Source: Otatea glauca
Taxonomy: Eukaryota; Streptophyta; Magnoliopsida; Poales; Poaceae
Direction: 5' to 3'
Assembly (NCBI GenBank): GCA_036346275.1
Contig: CM070720.1
Span: forward strand, 8,719,278 to 8,783,277
Length of the DNA: 64,000 nt
Shown here: piece by piece, positions 54,137 through 64,000 of the stretch
Numbering within the stretch: position 1 is the first letter of the stretch
Layout: each line of letters starts with the position of its first letter
Program-made: the position numbers and the translations under genes
Notes under the pieces: model-generated
Told to the model about the DNA's origin: nothing
Seen by the model: the letters and a program-made list of their open reading frames with translations, nothing else
Databases searched by the model: none

Positions 54137-56827
54137 TCAAACAACATTTGAATATGCAATGATATTCAGTTCATTTCTTAGTTTTGAGAATTTGGCCTCA
54201 TCAAGCGGTTTAGTGAAAATATCAGCCCATTGGTCCTCAGTTCGTACATAACTAAGCATAATATTTCCTTTAGCAACATGATCACGAATAAAGTGATGCC
54301 GAATTTCAATATGCTTAGTTCTGGAATATTGGACCGGGTTGTTTGCTATTTTCACTGCAATTTCATTATCACATAACAGAGGCACTTTATTGAAGATTAT
54401 CCCAAAATCTAGAAATGTTTGTTTGATGAATAGAATTTGAGCACAACAATTGCCTGTCGCCATATATTCGGCTTTGGCAGTGGATAGTGCTACTGAATTT
54501 TGCTTTTTAGAACACCAAGAAACTAAAGATCTTCCAAGCAAATGACAGCCCCCAGAGGTGCTCTTACGATCAATCTTGCATCCGGCATAATCAGAATCTG
54601 AATAGCCAAGAAGCTCAAATGGAGCACCTTTAGGGTACCATAAACCAATACCAGAAGTAAACTTAAGATATCTAAATATTCTTTTTTTAGCACTTAAGTG
54701 AATTTCTTTAGGTGCAGCTTGAAATCTAGCACACATACAGATACTAAACATGATGTCAGGCCTAGATACTGTCAAGTATAGTAATGAGCCAATCATAGAT
54801 CTAAAAAGTTTTTGGTCAACAGGATTACCTCCCACATCTTGATCAAGATGAGTATTAGTTGCCATGAGAGTCTTTATTGTCTTGCATTCTTCCATTTTGA
54901 AGCGCTTGAGGAGGTCCTTGGTGTACTTTTCTTTTGAGATGAAGGTTCCCTCCTTCAATTGCTTGATTTGGAATCCCAGAAAGAATGTCAGCTCTCCAAT
55001 CATAGACATCTCCAATTCTTTGGCCATCATGTCACCAAATTCTTTGCAAAGGGAATCATTAGTACATCCAAAGATAATATCATCTACATATATTTGACAA
55101 ATCATTAATGTTCCATTGATGTCTTTTAGAAACAAGGTTGGATCAACCTTCTCAATTTTGAAGTTCTTATTAAGTAGAAAATCTCTAAGACACTCATACC
55201 ATGCTCTAGGAGCTTGTTTTAGACCATAGAGAGCTTTAGATAATTTGTATACATGATTTGGTAAGTTTGGATCTTCAAAACCAGGTCGTTGCTCAACATA
55301 AACAGTTTCATCAATGAATCCATTAAGAAATGCACTTTTCACATCCATCTGAAAAAGAGTGATATTAAAATGAGTAGCAAAGGCAAGAAGAAACCAAATA
55401 GCTTCAAGGCGTGCCACTAGGGCATAGGTCTCTACATAATCCAGCCCTTCTACTTGAGTAAATACTTGAGCTACAAGTCTGGCTTTATTCCTTATTACCA
55501 CTCCATTCTCATCTTGCTTGTTTCGGAACACCCATTTTGTACCAATAACATTGTGATCCTTTGGGCGTTTTATTAAGCTCCAAACTTTGTTTCTTTCAAA
55601 ATTGTTAAGTTCTTCTTCCATAGCTATTATCCAATCAGCATCTTCTAGAGCTTCTTCCACTGTTTTAGGTTCAATACAAGAGACAAAAGAGTAATGTTCA
55701 CAAAAAGAAGCTTGTCTAGAACGAGTTTGAACACCCTTACTGATTTCACCAATGATTTGGTCTGTGGGATGATCTTTAGCAATAGCATGGTGACTTTTGA
55801 TGATGACTGGTCGATCTTGTCCTTTTTCTTCCTCTTCTTCTTGGGTTCTATTATTTGGCACCATAGATTGTGTAAGAGGTTCATCCTTATCTTCCTTGGG
55901 TTTAATATCACCTACTTCCATCTTTCTTATTGCTTGTGCCAAACCATCATCACCTACATCATCTAAATTCTCATGCTCACCTTGTGAGCCATTAGATTCA
56001 TCAAATTTAACATCATAAGTTTCTTCTACTAACCCAGTTAAATTGTTAAACACTCTATAAGCTTTGGATTTGGAAGAATATCCTAGCATGATTCCTGTAT
56101 CATATCTAGTTTGAAATTTACCCAGATGAGTTCTCTTTTTATAGATATATACTTTACAACCAAACACACGAAAATATGATATATTTGGCCTTCTACCTAC
56201 CAATAATTCATAAGGTGTTTTCTTAAGCAATCTATGAAGATAAAGTCTATTTACAGCATGACAAGTAGTATTGATAGCTTCAGCCCAAAAGGTATCAGAA
56301 GTATCATACTCATCTAACATAGACCTAGCCATTTCAATTAAAGTTCTATTCTTTCTTTCAACCACACCATTTTGCTGAGGAGTATAAGTGGCAGAAAGTT
56401 CGTGCTTAATTCCTAATTCATCACAGTATTCAATAATATTTGTATTAACAAACTCAGATCCATTGTCACTTCTTATTTTCTTGATGGGACAATCAAATTC
56501 ATTTTGGGTTCTTTTAGCAAAAGTTTTGAAAATTTTTCCAACTTCACCTTTATTATGCAAGAAAAATACCCAAGTGAATCTGGAGAAATCATCAACAATT
56601 ACTAGACAATATGAGTTACCACCAATGCTAGTATATGAAGTGGGGCCAAAAACATCCATATGTAGAAGCTCAAGTGGCCTAGTGGTGGACATGATACTTT
56701 TAATTGGATGAGAATTAGCTACTTGGTTGCCTGCTTGACAAGCACTACATAGCTTATTCTTTTCAAATTTAACGTCTTTCAAACCCACCACTAGCTCATT
56801 TTTGAAAAGCTTTTTGAGATTAGACAT
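54137..56827 (-). pseudogene. SIRE pol: integrase, reverse transcriptase and RNase H (896 codons open)
   Basis: In order: the pre-integrase zinc-binding end (LCSACQAGNQVANSH, 26-40); integrase core with Asp in LLHMDVFGPTS (about 58), Asp in IRSDNGSEF (about 120) and Glu in NGVVERKNRTL (about 157); RT with FQMDVKSAFLNG and YVDD at about 578-581; and RNase H with SDSDYAGCKIDRKSTSGG, KAEYMATG and LLCDNEIA, ending ADIFTKPLDEAKF. All catalytic residues are visible. The ATG at 56,827 is internal: the same frame continues upstream across one TGA (in the zinc-binding motif, about 56,858) into protease sequence. One unusual residue is Val in LVAQVFTQVEG, where Gly is normal. Confidence 0.88.
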
Positions 56828-57283
56828 ACCTACATGCCCAAGAAGCCTGTGTCAGAGCCATCCAAGAGAAACTTTAGCTAATAGGCAGGTCGAGATACAT
56901 GAGGAGTTAGATTTGAAATCTACTAAGTAGAGGTTTTGAAATCTGAAACCTTTAAATATAAGCTTTTCATTTTTATCAAACACAGTTACCCTATCAGATG
57001 AGAAGTTACAATGGAATCCAAGATCACACAATTGAGCAACAGATAATAAGTTGAAATTTAATGAATCAACAAGAAGAACATTGTCAATAGAGTGATCATT
57101 TGATATAGCAATCTTACAAGCCCTTTTACCTTTCTTTTGCTATTATCTCCAAAAGTGATTTTGTGACTTGGATCACTTTCTTCTTCAATTGAAGTGAACA
57201 TTCTTGAGGTCCGGTCATGTGTTGAGTGCAACCACTGTCAATTACCCAATGTCTGCCTCCACTTTTATAGTTTACCTACAAGT
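56828..57283 (-). pseudogene. SIRE protease region, frameshifted
   Basis: The active site WVIDSGCTQHMTG is encoded at about 57,211-57,250 in a frame different from gag. A TGA at the gag end (57,284) and at least two indels separate gag, protease and pol. The rest of the protease (VLLVDSLNFNLLSVAQLCD, near 57,030-57,090) is readable in pieces. The HRLLGHVGM part of the pre-integrase domain follows an in-frame TGA. Confidence 0.75.
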
Positions 57284-59395
57284 TCATTTCTTAACTTTAG
57301 GTACCCAAGTACTTTTGGGTCCTTTGATGTTAGTTATAACCAGTTTAGGTCTAAAGGGGTTTAACAACATGGCCTTTGGTACCCAGACAGCCTTAAGTTT
57401 CTTATCAAGATTTGAGGGACCTATATATTTTACATTTATACTGCCCCTAAATTCCTTAAATAGCATGTAATGGGCATCTACCATACAACCCCTTTTGTCA
57501 TGAGAAACATTTGCAAGATAGCAATTTTTTGATTCATGGTTTGATTTATGACAGTAATAGCATTGAGTGCTTTTCTTGACAAAAATTTGTTTGAAATGAC
57601 TTGATCCACTTTTCTTGGGCACACAGTTGGGTTTATACCCTAAGCCCTTTTTGCCCAAGTTGGATTTCTGTTCAACAAGAATTTTGTCAAGAGTAGCACT
57701 ACCCGGAAAACATTTTTCTAAACCTTTATCAAATTTGGCTACCTTGGCTTTTAGTTCTTCATTCTCAATATTAAACTCCTTAGCATAGGAAGTATATTTG
57801 CAATTATCATTACAGGCACCAGAAGAACTAAAGATCATGATTTCATGTTTAAGTAGGTCACATGAAACTGATATATCACATAAAGAAACATGATTGGATT
57901 TGCTGGCTAGTATTTGATTTTCAATTTCTAGCTCACAATATTTAGTCTGCAAGTCTTCATGATTCTTAACAAGCAAAGCATGATTTGTGACTAGATCATT
58001 ATAAGTTTGTACAGACTTTTCATGTTCATGCATAAGCTTATCACACTTGTCTGTTAGCAACTTTTGATCATTAAACAAGCCAGTAATAGTCTTCTTAAGA
58101 GCTCTTGTTGAATTTGTTTTATCATGCAAAGCATTATTTAGCTCTTCAACTATTTCTACTAGCTCATCATAAGAAGGTGAGTCACTAACCTTTTCCTCGT
58201 CTGATCTTGCCATCAGACAGAGAGGAAATGAGGGTGGTGGTGGAGTTGACTCATCTAAGGCAAGTCCAGCTAGCCCCTTTGACTTTGAATTTTGATCATC
58301 AGAAGATGAGTCTTCACTTGCACTTTCTTCATCAGTAACCCATTCTCCTATATGAGCTTCTCCTTTTCCTTTCTTTGCAAATTTCTTGGAGTAGCCTTTC
58401 TTGAAAAACTTCTTCTTGGGTTTTTCATGAGTCTTCTCCTCATCCTCATCATCCTTGTCCTTGTACTTGCTCTTCTTCTTGGTTTTGTTGGGGCACCGAG
58501 CAGTTATGTGTCCCTTTTCATTGCATTCAAAGCATATAACATTAGAAAAAGGATTTTTCTTTGAGTAGTAAGAGTTTGACCTTTCTTTATCTTTGAAATT
58601 TACTCTTCTCATGAGTTTGTTAACTCTTCTCATGAGTAGAGCTAACTTCATCACATCTTCATCCTCATCCTCACTTGACTCATCATCATCTTCGTCAGAC
58701 GAGTCTTGTACCACTTCCTTGGCTTTGAGTGCGATAGATTTCTTTTTTGGAGCATCTTCTTCGCCCAATGTGAGCTCATGAGCAGATATTTTACCTAGTA
58801 GCTCGGTTGGAGTGAGCCTCTTGATATCACCACTGTTGGACAAGTATGTGATCAAACTATGATACGCTCGAGGTAGCACTCTAATCATCTTCCTGCATAC
58901 CTCAACATCAGAAATCTTAGTTCCTAGGCCTTTTAGTTCATTGACAATAGGATTTAGCCTAGAGAACATGTCATTGGTATTTTCTTGAGGAAGCATTTTG
59001 AATTGATCAAATTTTTCTCGAACAACATAATATTTTTCTTCTTTCACATCAGAAGTACCTTCATGAATTTCTTGTAATGTTGTCCATATATCATAAGCAG
59101 AGGTAAGATTACTTACTCTATCAAAAACTTCTAAGCTAAGACAGGAAAATATGGCATTTCTAGCTTGAGCATCATACTGCATATTTTGAATCTCACCAGG
59201 AGTGGGTTCACCATACACAGATTGCCCTTCGGGCATGACACGAGGAGGCAAAGGTTTTTCAATGACTCTCCATACATCATACCCAACAGCTTCTAAATAA
59301 CATCTCATTCTGATTTTCCAATAAGCATAATTAGTACCATCAAAAACTGGTACTCTACCAATACTAACAGTTACAGATCCATTTCCCTCGGCCAT
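57284..59395 (-). CDS. SIRE gag, intact open frame of 703 codons
   Basis: It starts at the ATG at 59,395 (MAEGNGSVTV), about 50 bp inside the LTR. Residues 16-200 are the Copia capsid domain (PVFDGTNYAYWKIRMRCYL, then RVLPRAYHSLITYLSN). An acidic linker (about 230-247) and a zinc knuckle CX2CX4HX4C at 288-301 (CFECNEKGHITARC) follow. A Lys-rich region, a long coiled coil (about 410-590) and a second CCHC-like knuckle (CYYCHKSNHESKNC) lie toward the end, with repeated WVPK motifs at the C-terminus. A short in-frame duplication (MRRVN twice, about 256-266) is visible. This large two-knuckle gag is typical of SIRE/Maximus. It would form virus-like particles in the cytoplasm. Confidence 0.9.
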   Translation of the reverse strand: MAEGNGSVTVSIGRVPVFDGTNYAYWKIRMRCYLEAVGYDVWRVIEKPLPPRVMPEGQSVYGEPTPGEIQNMQYDAQARNAIFSCLSLEVFDRVSNLTSAYDIWTTLQEIHEGTSDVKEEKYYVVREKFDQFKMLPQENTNDMFSRLNPIVNELKGLGTKISDVEVCRKMIRVLPRAYHSLITYLSNSGDIKRLTPTELLGKISAHELTLGEEDAPKKKSIALKAKEVVQDSSDEDDDESSEDEDEDVMKLALLMRRVNKLMRRVNFKDKERSNSYYSKKNPFSNVICFECNEKGHITARCPNKTKKKSKYKDKDDEDEEKTHEKPKKKFFKKGYSKKFAKKGKGEAHIGEWVTDEESASEDSSSDDQNSKSKGLAGLALDESTPPPPSFPLCLMARSDEEKVSDSPSYDELVEIVEELNNALHDKTNSTRALKKTITGLFNDQKLLTDKCDKLMHEHEKSVQTYNDLVTNHALLVKNHEDLQTKYCELEIENQILASKSNHVSLCDISVSCDLLKHEIMIFSSSGACNDNCKYTSYAKEFNIENEELKAKVAKFDKGLEKCFPGSATLDKILVEQKSNLGKKGLGYKPNCVPKKSGSSHFKQIFVKKSTQCYYCHKSNHESKNCYLANVSHDKRGCMVDAHYMLFKEFRGSINVKYIGPSNLDKKLKAVWVPKAMLLNPFRPKLVITNIKGPKSTWVPKVKK

Positions 59396-59431
59396 TTACC
59401 AAAACTAGTTAAGCTAAACAAGGTAAACCTT

Positions 59432-59443
59432 GCCCTGATACCA
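59432..59443 (-). other. primer-binding site of the SIRE element
   Basis: The minus strand reads TGGTATCAGGGC two bases from the LTR. It matches the initiator-methionine tRNA complement except for one base. Confidence 0.8.
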
Positions 59444-59445
59444 CT

Positions 59446-61345
59446 TGAAGGATCTAGTTAGCCTAAAGGGGGGTGAATATGCAACTTTTAGAAATTTTAA
59501 CTTCTTAATAACAATTCACTACTCTTTATGAGAGAATAGCACAGAACAGAATATATATATATGACAGAAGTAAAAGCAAACAATAATAACAGTGAAAGCA
59601 ATAAATAGAAATAACACACAAGTGAGACAGAGATTTATCCCGTGGTTCAGAGCCGCACTCCTAATCCACGTTGAAGCACTTCTTCCGAAGTATTGCTTCT
59701 CCAAAGCTAGTCGCAGTAGCTCTGGTGATCACTCAGGTAACTCTTTCACTACTCCAGTGAGGTGAGTTCCAAACCTCTCACAATCACAATGGCCTTCCAC
59801 AATCACCTTTGGACAGGTCGCACTGATCACTTTCTCCAAGCTGTCTAGGATCACTAAGATCCAAGAGTAATAAACTTTGCACAAGTTCTGTCTCTTGGTT
59901 TACTCGCAAATCACACAGCTAGACTTCGGCTTGAAGCCTAAATCACTTAAAGGTGTTGAGGATTTTTGGTTTGAAAGTGAAGCACATACTCCTTTTGGGA
60001 ATGAAAGCTATTTTTCAATGCTAAAATGTCAAGGAGTTCATTCTATATCTTGGTAGATGACTCAGGAAATGCTTATATAGCCCTTTGGAATGGATATAGC
60101 TGTTACACCTGCTACTGTAGCTGTTGGACATGTCAGATGTCAGAAATATCAGTAATATACGTTTACAATGGACTAAACAATAGTACCTAGCGATACTGGA
60201 CATGTGTATGACGGACCAAATTTGGACATTTACAACGGACCAAAAATTTTGGTCTGTTGTACATGTGTTTTTCATAAAGTTTGGTTGGCCATTGAACTGA
60301 AAGAGATACATGTATGCCGGACCAAATTTGGACATTTACGACGGACCAAAAATTTGGTCTATTGTACATGTGTTTTTCATAAAGTTTGGTCCGGCATAGG
60401 AATGAAAAAGTTACATGTATGTCGGACCAAATAATTTGGTCTTTTTACGACGGACTAAAAAATTTGGCCTGTTGTACATGTGCATTTCAAAGATCGGTAG
60501 CCAAAGACCCTTTTTCAACAAAAATAAGATTCTCCAAGCGATTTGCTTTAGTAATGGACTAAAATTTTAAGCAAGAATATTTGGTCCGTTATCAAAGAAA
60601 AAACCTTAAATGAGAGGGAATATCCATCTAGATTTTAATAAATAGGACTCCATGTTTTGGTCCGGCAAGAAGACTTATAAACTGAATGAGTTCCGGACTT
60701 GAAAAGAATTTGGTCCGCTGTAGATGGGAAACTGAGATGATTTTTGGTCTGTCACAGAAGAGTAACTTTTACATGTATGCCGGACCAAATTATTTGGTCC
60801 GTCATACATAGACAGTCACTTGGATGACAAATGTTTTCAAGGAGTTTTTACCAAGGACTAAAGAATATGAAAACAAGACATGTAGTCCGATGAGCAGGTA
60901 TTTTGATAGGAGTTTTGACATAGAAGATATTTAATACTGGACCAAAGAAACTTTTGACTTAAAAAGGATATGCTGTGTATGCAACAGATTTAAGAAGTAA
61001 ATAGCTGAATTTTAGTCCGTTGTATATTAACAAATTAGATTCAAAGGTTTAAGTGTCTTTTACTCCCAGAAAACTAGTTATGTCTTTGCCTTATGATCGA
61101 ATCCACTAGCTTGTGTAAAGTCCCCCTTTAAACAGCCAAACTGAAAATAAACCTAGCTATTTGACTTGAATCTTCTCCCAAGTCAAAAACTAGTAACAGA
61201 GCACCTTAATCTTGCTAGTCCCACTTGCTTCATCCTTGTTTTCAGCACATGTTCTCTAATACTTTAAGTATTATTAACATAGTCATCAATACCAAAACTA
61301 ATATAAAACCGGATAATAGAAATTGAGGGGGCCTAGATGCTATCA
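59446..61345 (-). repeat. 5' LTR of the SIRE element (full length, 1.9 kb)
   Basis: The termini on the coding strand are TGATAGCATC...GATCCTTCA. It is the full-length partner of the solo LTR at 38,079-39,995. A TATA box lies at plus 60,071-60,080 (minus strand CTATATAAGC), and a tandem GGACCAAA zone at about 60,200-60,490. Its plus-strand end TGAAGGAT...AGGGGGGTGAAT resembles the end of the non-autonomous LTR family (TGAAGGACC...AGGGGGGTGAAT), which supports a shared SIRE origin. Confidence 0.9.
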
Positions 61346-61440
61346 ATGTGCTGCAGTCCTCTCCCACGCCACCACGTCGTCCTCGTCCCGAAGCCGCGCG
61401 CGGCCGCCCTCATCCCTCCAGGCGGGTGCAAGGTAGATTC
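61346..61440 (+). pseudogene. GC-rich exon-like scrap next to the SIRE element
   Basis: About 90 bp of Pro/Arg/Ser-coding, stop-poor sequence rich in CCG/CGC ends at a donor-like GCAAG|GTAGATT. It looks like the end of a first exon of a grass gene cut by the SIRE insertion. The frame and product cannot be determined, and no second exon was found in the following AT-rich sequence. Confidence 0.25.
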
Positions 61441-61962
61441 TCCAGCCCGAAATGTGTTGTTGGTTGATGCCTACTAGCAAATAAATTTGTTGTCGGAGGA
61501 TTAAACTATAGATCAATTTAGTTCAGATCTGAGTTGTGATCTGAATGAATGCAATAAATTTTCTTGTTCCCTCAAATCCGGTCTGAATCGATGCCTGCAT
61601 CTTGTTCTTCAGTGCTAGATGTGTCATGTGTGTATTTGATTGTGAGATTAGGATTTGCGGTCTGGGAGGTAAGAGATGGTTTTTTAGTACTCTACCAAAA
61701 ATCCGTTAGTGCAGCTATCTCGATTCTCAAAACATAACACATAAAATAGTAGAACTTAAAAACTATTTTAGATCATACTGAAGATGTATGCATGGATTGA
61801 TATCAACTCTATAAATCAATCGGTCTGTCCTAGTGCATATCAATGTATGCATGGACTAAAAAACTGTGAAAACCACTAGATAATCAGGTGGTGTTTTGAG
61901 TTGGTTATACTATTTTGAAATGACACGATAATCTAGTTGCTTCATTCATCTTCTTGTGTGTG

Positions 61963-62191
61963 TGGGATGGCACAGGTTCGGGTACCTATTCGAGTTCGGG
62001 TACCCATCATCTTCCAGTGTGTGTGGAATGGCACGAGTTTAGGTACCCATTCGGGTTCGGGTACCCATCGGGTTCGAGAGTAGATACAGATCCGTGCCCG
62101 AGAAGTCTAATAGGTTCGGGCGGGCGACACGGTTTCGGGTTCGGATGAGCACCAATCGTACCCAGAGGTACCCACCCGATTGCCATCCCTA
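61963..62191. repeat. possible MITE remnant with GGTACC repeats
   Basis: The left edge GGGATGGCACAGG...GGGTACC and the right edge (inverted) GGGATGGCAATCGG...GGTACC form imperfect inverted ends. Between them the word GGGTACC or TTCGGGTACCCA recurs about six times. The ends resemble hAT-type termini (CTAGGGATGGCAA). I see no matching 8-bp duplication, so it may be an incomplete or rearranged copy. Confidence 0.4.
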
Positions 62192-63202
62192 GTTGAGATT
62201 AAGTGAGCCATGTTCAATCGGGTATGGTCTGAGAATATATTCTCTAATAATTACCTAAAACTAGTTCCTCAGTTGGGTCTGAACGTTGCTGCAGGTAGAA
62301 GAAAATATCAAGACAAATAGGGATTCAAATATTTTCGGGAAAATCCCCCCCAAAAAAAAAAGTACTGATTTTCCTAAAACATTTTTGAAAAATATTTCTT
62401 CAAAAATTAAAAAATTGGAAATTTCAAAAAAATAAACTATACGGTGGGGCTCCTGGCGGTGGATGCTAGCCACGTCGTACATCACCAAGAATCTATAGTT
62501 ACTAGCTGCTTCGCGGTCTCACGTATTGCTATGAACGGAAAGAAGTCCCGAGACAGGTAGAGATTTTAACAGGAGGAGAAATTTTTTTTGGGAAAAACCT
62601 CAAAAAAATATTACTTTCAAAAAAGAAACAAAAAGTACTTATTTTCTTTTAAAAAATTGTAAAAATATTACTTTCAATTTTTTTAAAACATTATTCATTA
62701 AAAATAAAAATTTAATTCCACGTGTCGTAATAGTTAGATTAAAAAATTTAATTTCTTTAAAATATATAATTAAAATTTGTTTTTCTAAAAATAATAAAAA
62801 TACTGTTGCTACTTGATCTTAGCACTATAAAAACTACAGTGTTTAGCGCCTTGTGTCGAGGTGGTGTCCAAACTACTGTACCTCTCCAAGATTATATATA
62901 TAATTAAATTAAATATATTTTTATTTCACTTCTGCTACGTATTAGCTGTCCAGGTCCATCCTCCTAGAAAAAAAGCTGCCCAGGTCTCATATACGGGCCT
63001 ACCTTTCTTCTTGATGTTTAATACATTTAATTGTTTTCTCGTTAATTAATTATATCCTAATTGAAATGCAATATATTTTCAAATTTCCATAGAGGTTAGA
63101 CTGTTGGACGATAAATCTCTGTGCTAAAGTTGAGTGCAAAAAATGAGATAGGAGAAGAAATCATCATGTTTTTTTTAGCTCTGCGATAAACTTTTTTTCT
63201 CT
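62192..63202. other. AT-rich sequence with no gene recognised
   Basis: Long A and T runs (62,340-62,420, 62,580-62,820), short open frames only and no domain motif. I see no gene in it. Confidence 0.6.
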
Positions 63203-63482
63203 CTAAATTTAGCCTCCTTCCGAATGCAATTACAAAAATAGATCCATTTCCAACCGCGAAAGTGCCAGAAGGTGACACGTGTCACCTTTCGCTCTCTCTA
63301 CCGCGGAATGGGTTACCGTTGTCCCCTACCTCAGTAGCTTCGATGGTTTGCTGTGGTAGGGGACAATAGTAGCTCGTTTCATAGTAAGGGAGCGTAGAAG
63401 ATGAATGTGTCATCTTCACATGCTACCGTGGTTAGGGATAGAGCTATTTCTATAATTGTGTTCGAAAGGGGTCTAAATTTGA
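63203..63482. mobile_element. MITE-like element with about 48-bp imperfect inverted repeats
   Basis: The left arm from 63,203 (CTAAATTTAGCCTCCTTCCG) and the right arm ending at 63,482 (inverse TCAAATTTAGACCCCTTTCG) match at roughly three quarters of about 48 positions. The interior contains GTTGTCCCCTACC and its inverse GGTAGGGGACAA, so the element is partly palindromic, and a near-perfect short hairpin GGTGACACGTGTCACC lies at about 63,271. It has no coding capacity. Target duplications were not resolved. Confidence 0.5.
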
Positions 63483-64000
63483 AAAAATAGCAGCGTAGAA
63501 AACCATGTGAGCCCATATGTCATTGAGTTAACTTGGTCAATGTGTCATTCTATATAGAAAAATTGCCTACACATTGTGCTACACAGCCAATACTACTATG
63601 CGAAATTAGGTTAGTGTACTATTTGAACTGGATTGCTAAGTTTGAGGATCAAATGTCTGGTTTCATAGATTGGAATGTTAGATAGACTTTCGACAAAAGT
63701 TATATAGACTTCTTTCTAGACTATAATGTACCATAAACTTGTAAATACTACTTCTTAAATCATTTTGATATTACAACATTTTTATAACTTATGAGAAAAA
63801 TTTTATAACACCCGATGCAGCTCTCCGGTTCACAAAAACTTGTCGGTTTGGGATTCATGTAGTCAAACTTTCAAAACTTTAGCTATTGATATATTTTAAA
63901 TATTTAGATTGGATGCATGAAAATTATATATGTATATTCCTCTTGAAATGTACTTTCATAATATTATAATTTTATTAGATTTTGTAAATATATTATTGTA
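63483..64000. other. AT-rich sequence with no gene recognised
   Basis: About 520 bp to the window edge, without open frames above 60 codons or recognisable repeats. Confidence 0.6.

Larger units (their letters stand above)
49068..61345 (-). mobile_element. Ty1/Copia retrotransposon, SIRE/Maximus lineage, with env-like region
   Basis: Right (5') LTR 59,446-61,345, primer-binding site, gag, protease, integrase, RT and RNase H, then a 3' ORF region, polypurine tract and a truncated 3' LTR (49,068-49,697). The long gag with central coiled coil and two zinc knuckles, and the extra ORF after pol, are diagnostic of the SIRE/Maximus group. The 3' LTR retains only about 630 of 1,900 bp, so no target duplication can be read. 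Gag and pol are almost free of stops, which suggests a fairly recent insertion. Confidence 0.9.

Noticed and set aside
61954..62148. Plus-strand frame rich in Gly/Ser/Thr (64 codons)
   Set aside because: It is the translation of the GGTACC repeat field, not a protein.
1..64000. rRNA, tRNA, CRISPR array, operon or ribosome-binding-site features
   Set aside because: No cloverleaf-forming tRNA with B-box, rRNA signature or regularly spaced repeats was seen. The sequence is plant nuclear, so bacterial-type features do not apply.

Overview
This window reads as a heterochromatic block of a plant nuclear genome, most likely a grass. The reasons are an Angela/BARE-type Copia LTR that starts with the WIS/BARE signature (TGTTGGAGATATGCCC), Tat, Tekay and SIRE/Maximus retrotransposons in monocot style, a very GC-rich LTR segment, and spliceosomal intron signals in the few host-like exons. 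Nearly all of the sequence is nested LTR retrotransposons. No complete host gene was found, and no rRNA, tRNA or CRISPR was recognised.

Layout. (1) 1-10,745: the 5' part of a minus-strand Ty3/gypsy element of the Tat lineage (gag, protease, RT, RNase H, second archaeal-type RNase H, integrase). It carries a plus-strand (antisense) extra ORF past the integrase. A solo LTR (6,988-8,626, target duplication CGTTG) sits inside it. (2) 11,196-40,196: one plus-strand Angela-type Copia element, expanded to 29 kb by four later insertions. These are a coding-poor SIRE-related element in its 5' LTR (11,276-20,295, duplication GTCAT), a complete Tekay chromovirus in its reverse transcriptase (25,170-35,998, duplication TATGG), a 426-bp hAT-type MITE in its RNase H (36,592-37,017, duplication CTTGAGAA) and a solo SIRE LTR in its 3' LTR (38,079-39,995, duplication ATGAT). 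(3) 40,196-45,345: truncated LTR pieces, a candidate gypsy LTR, exon-like scraps and an older Tekay-like LTR fragment. (4) 45,839-46,221: two exons of a host WD40-repeat gene. (5) 46,813-49,067: a hAT transposon remnant whose transposase joins a BED zinc finger directly to the C-terminal dimerisation half. (6) 49,068-61,345: a minus-strand SIRE/Maximus Copia element with a long gag, an almost intact pol and a 3' env-like/coiled-coil ORF region; its 3' LTR is truncated. (7) 61,346-64,000: AT-rich sequence with two MITE-like inverted structures.

How the parts relate. The order of insertion can be read from the target-site duplications and from an empty-site paralogue at 20,716 for the solo LTR at 38,079. 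The non-autonomous SIRE-related element keeps LTR ends, a primer-binding site and a polypurine tract but only a decayed gag, so it would need polymerase and integrase from an autonomous relative. The SIRE element at 49-61 kb is of the same broad type, with similar LTR ends. Most coding frames are broken by one-base indels or stops. Those in the Tekay element are dense enough, and its LTR pair unevenly diverged enough, that sequence error at GC-rich or methylated sites is a real alternative to decay.

Boundaries given to the base rest on TG...CA ends plus duplications read by eye. Lineage names are from motif recognition, not from searches.
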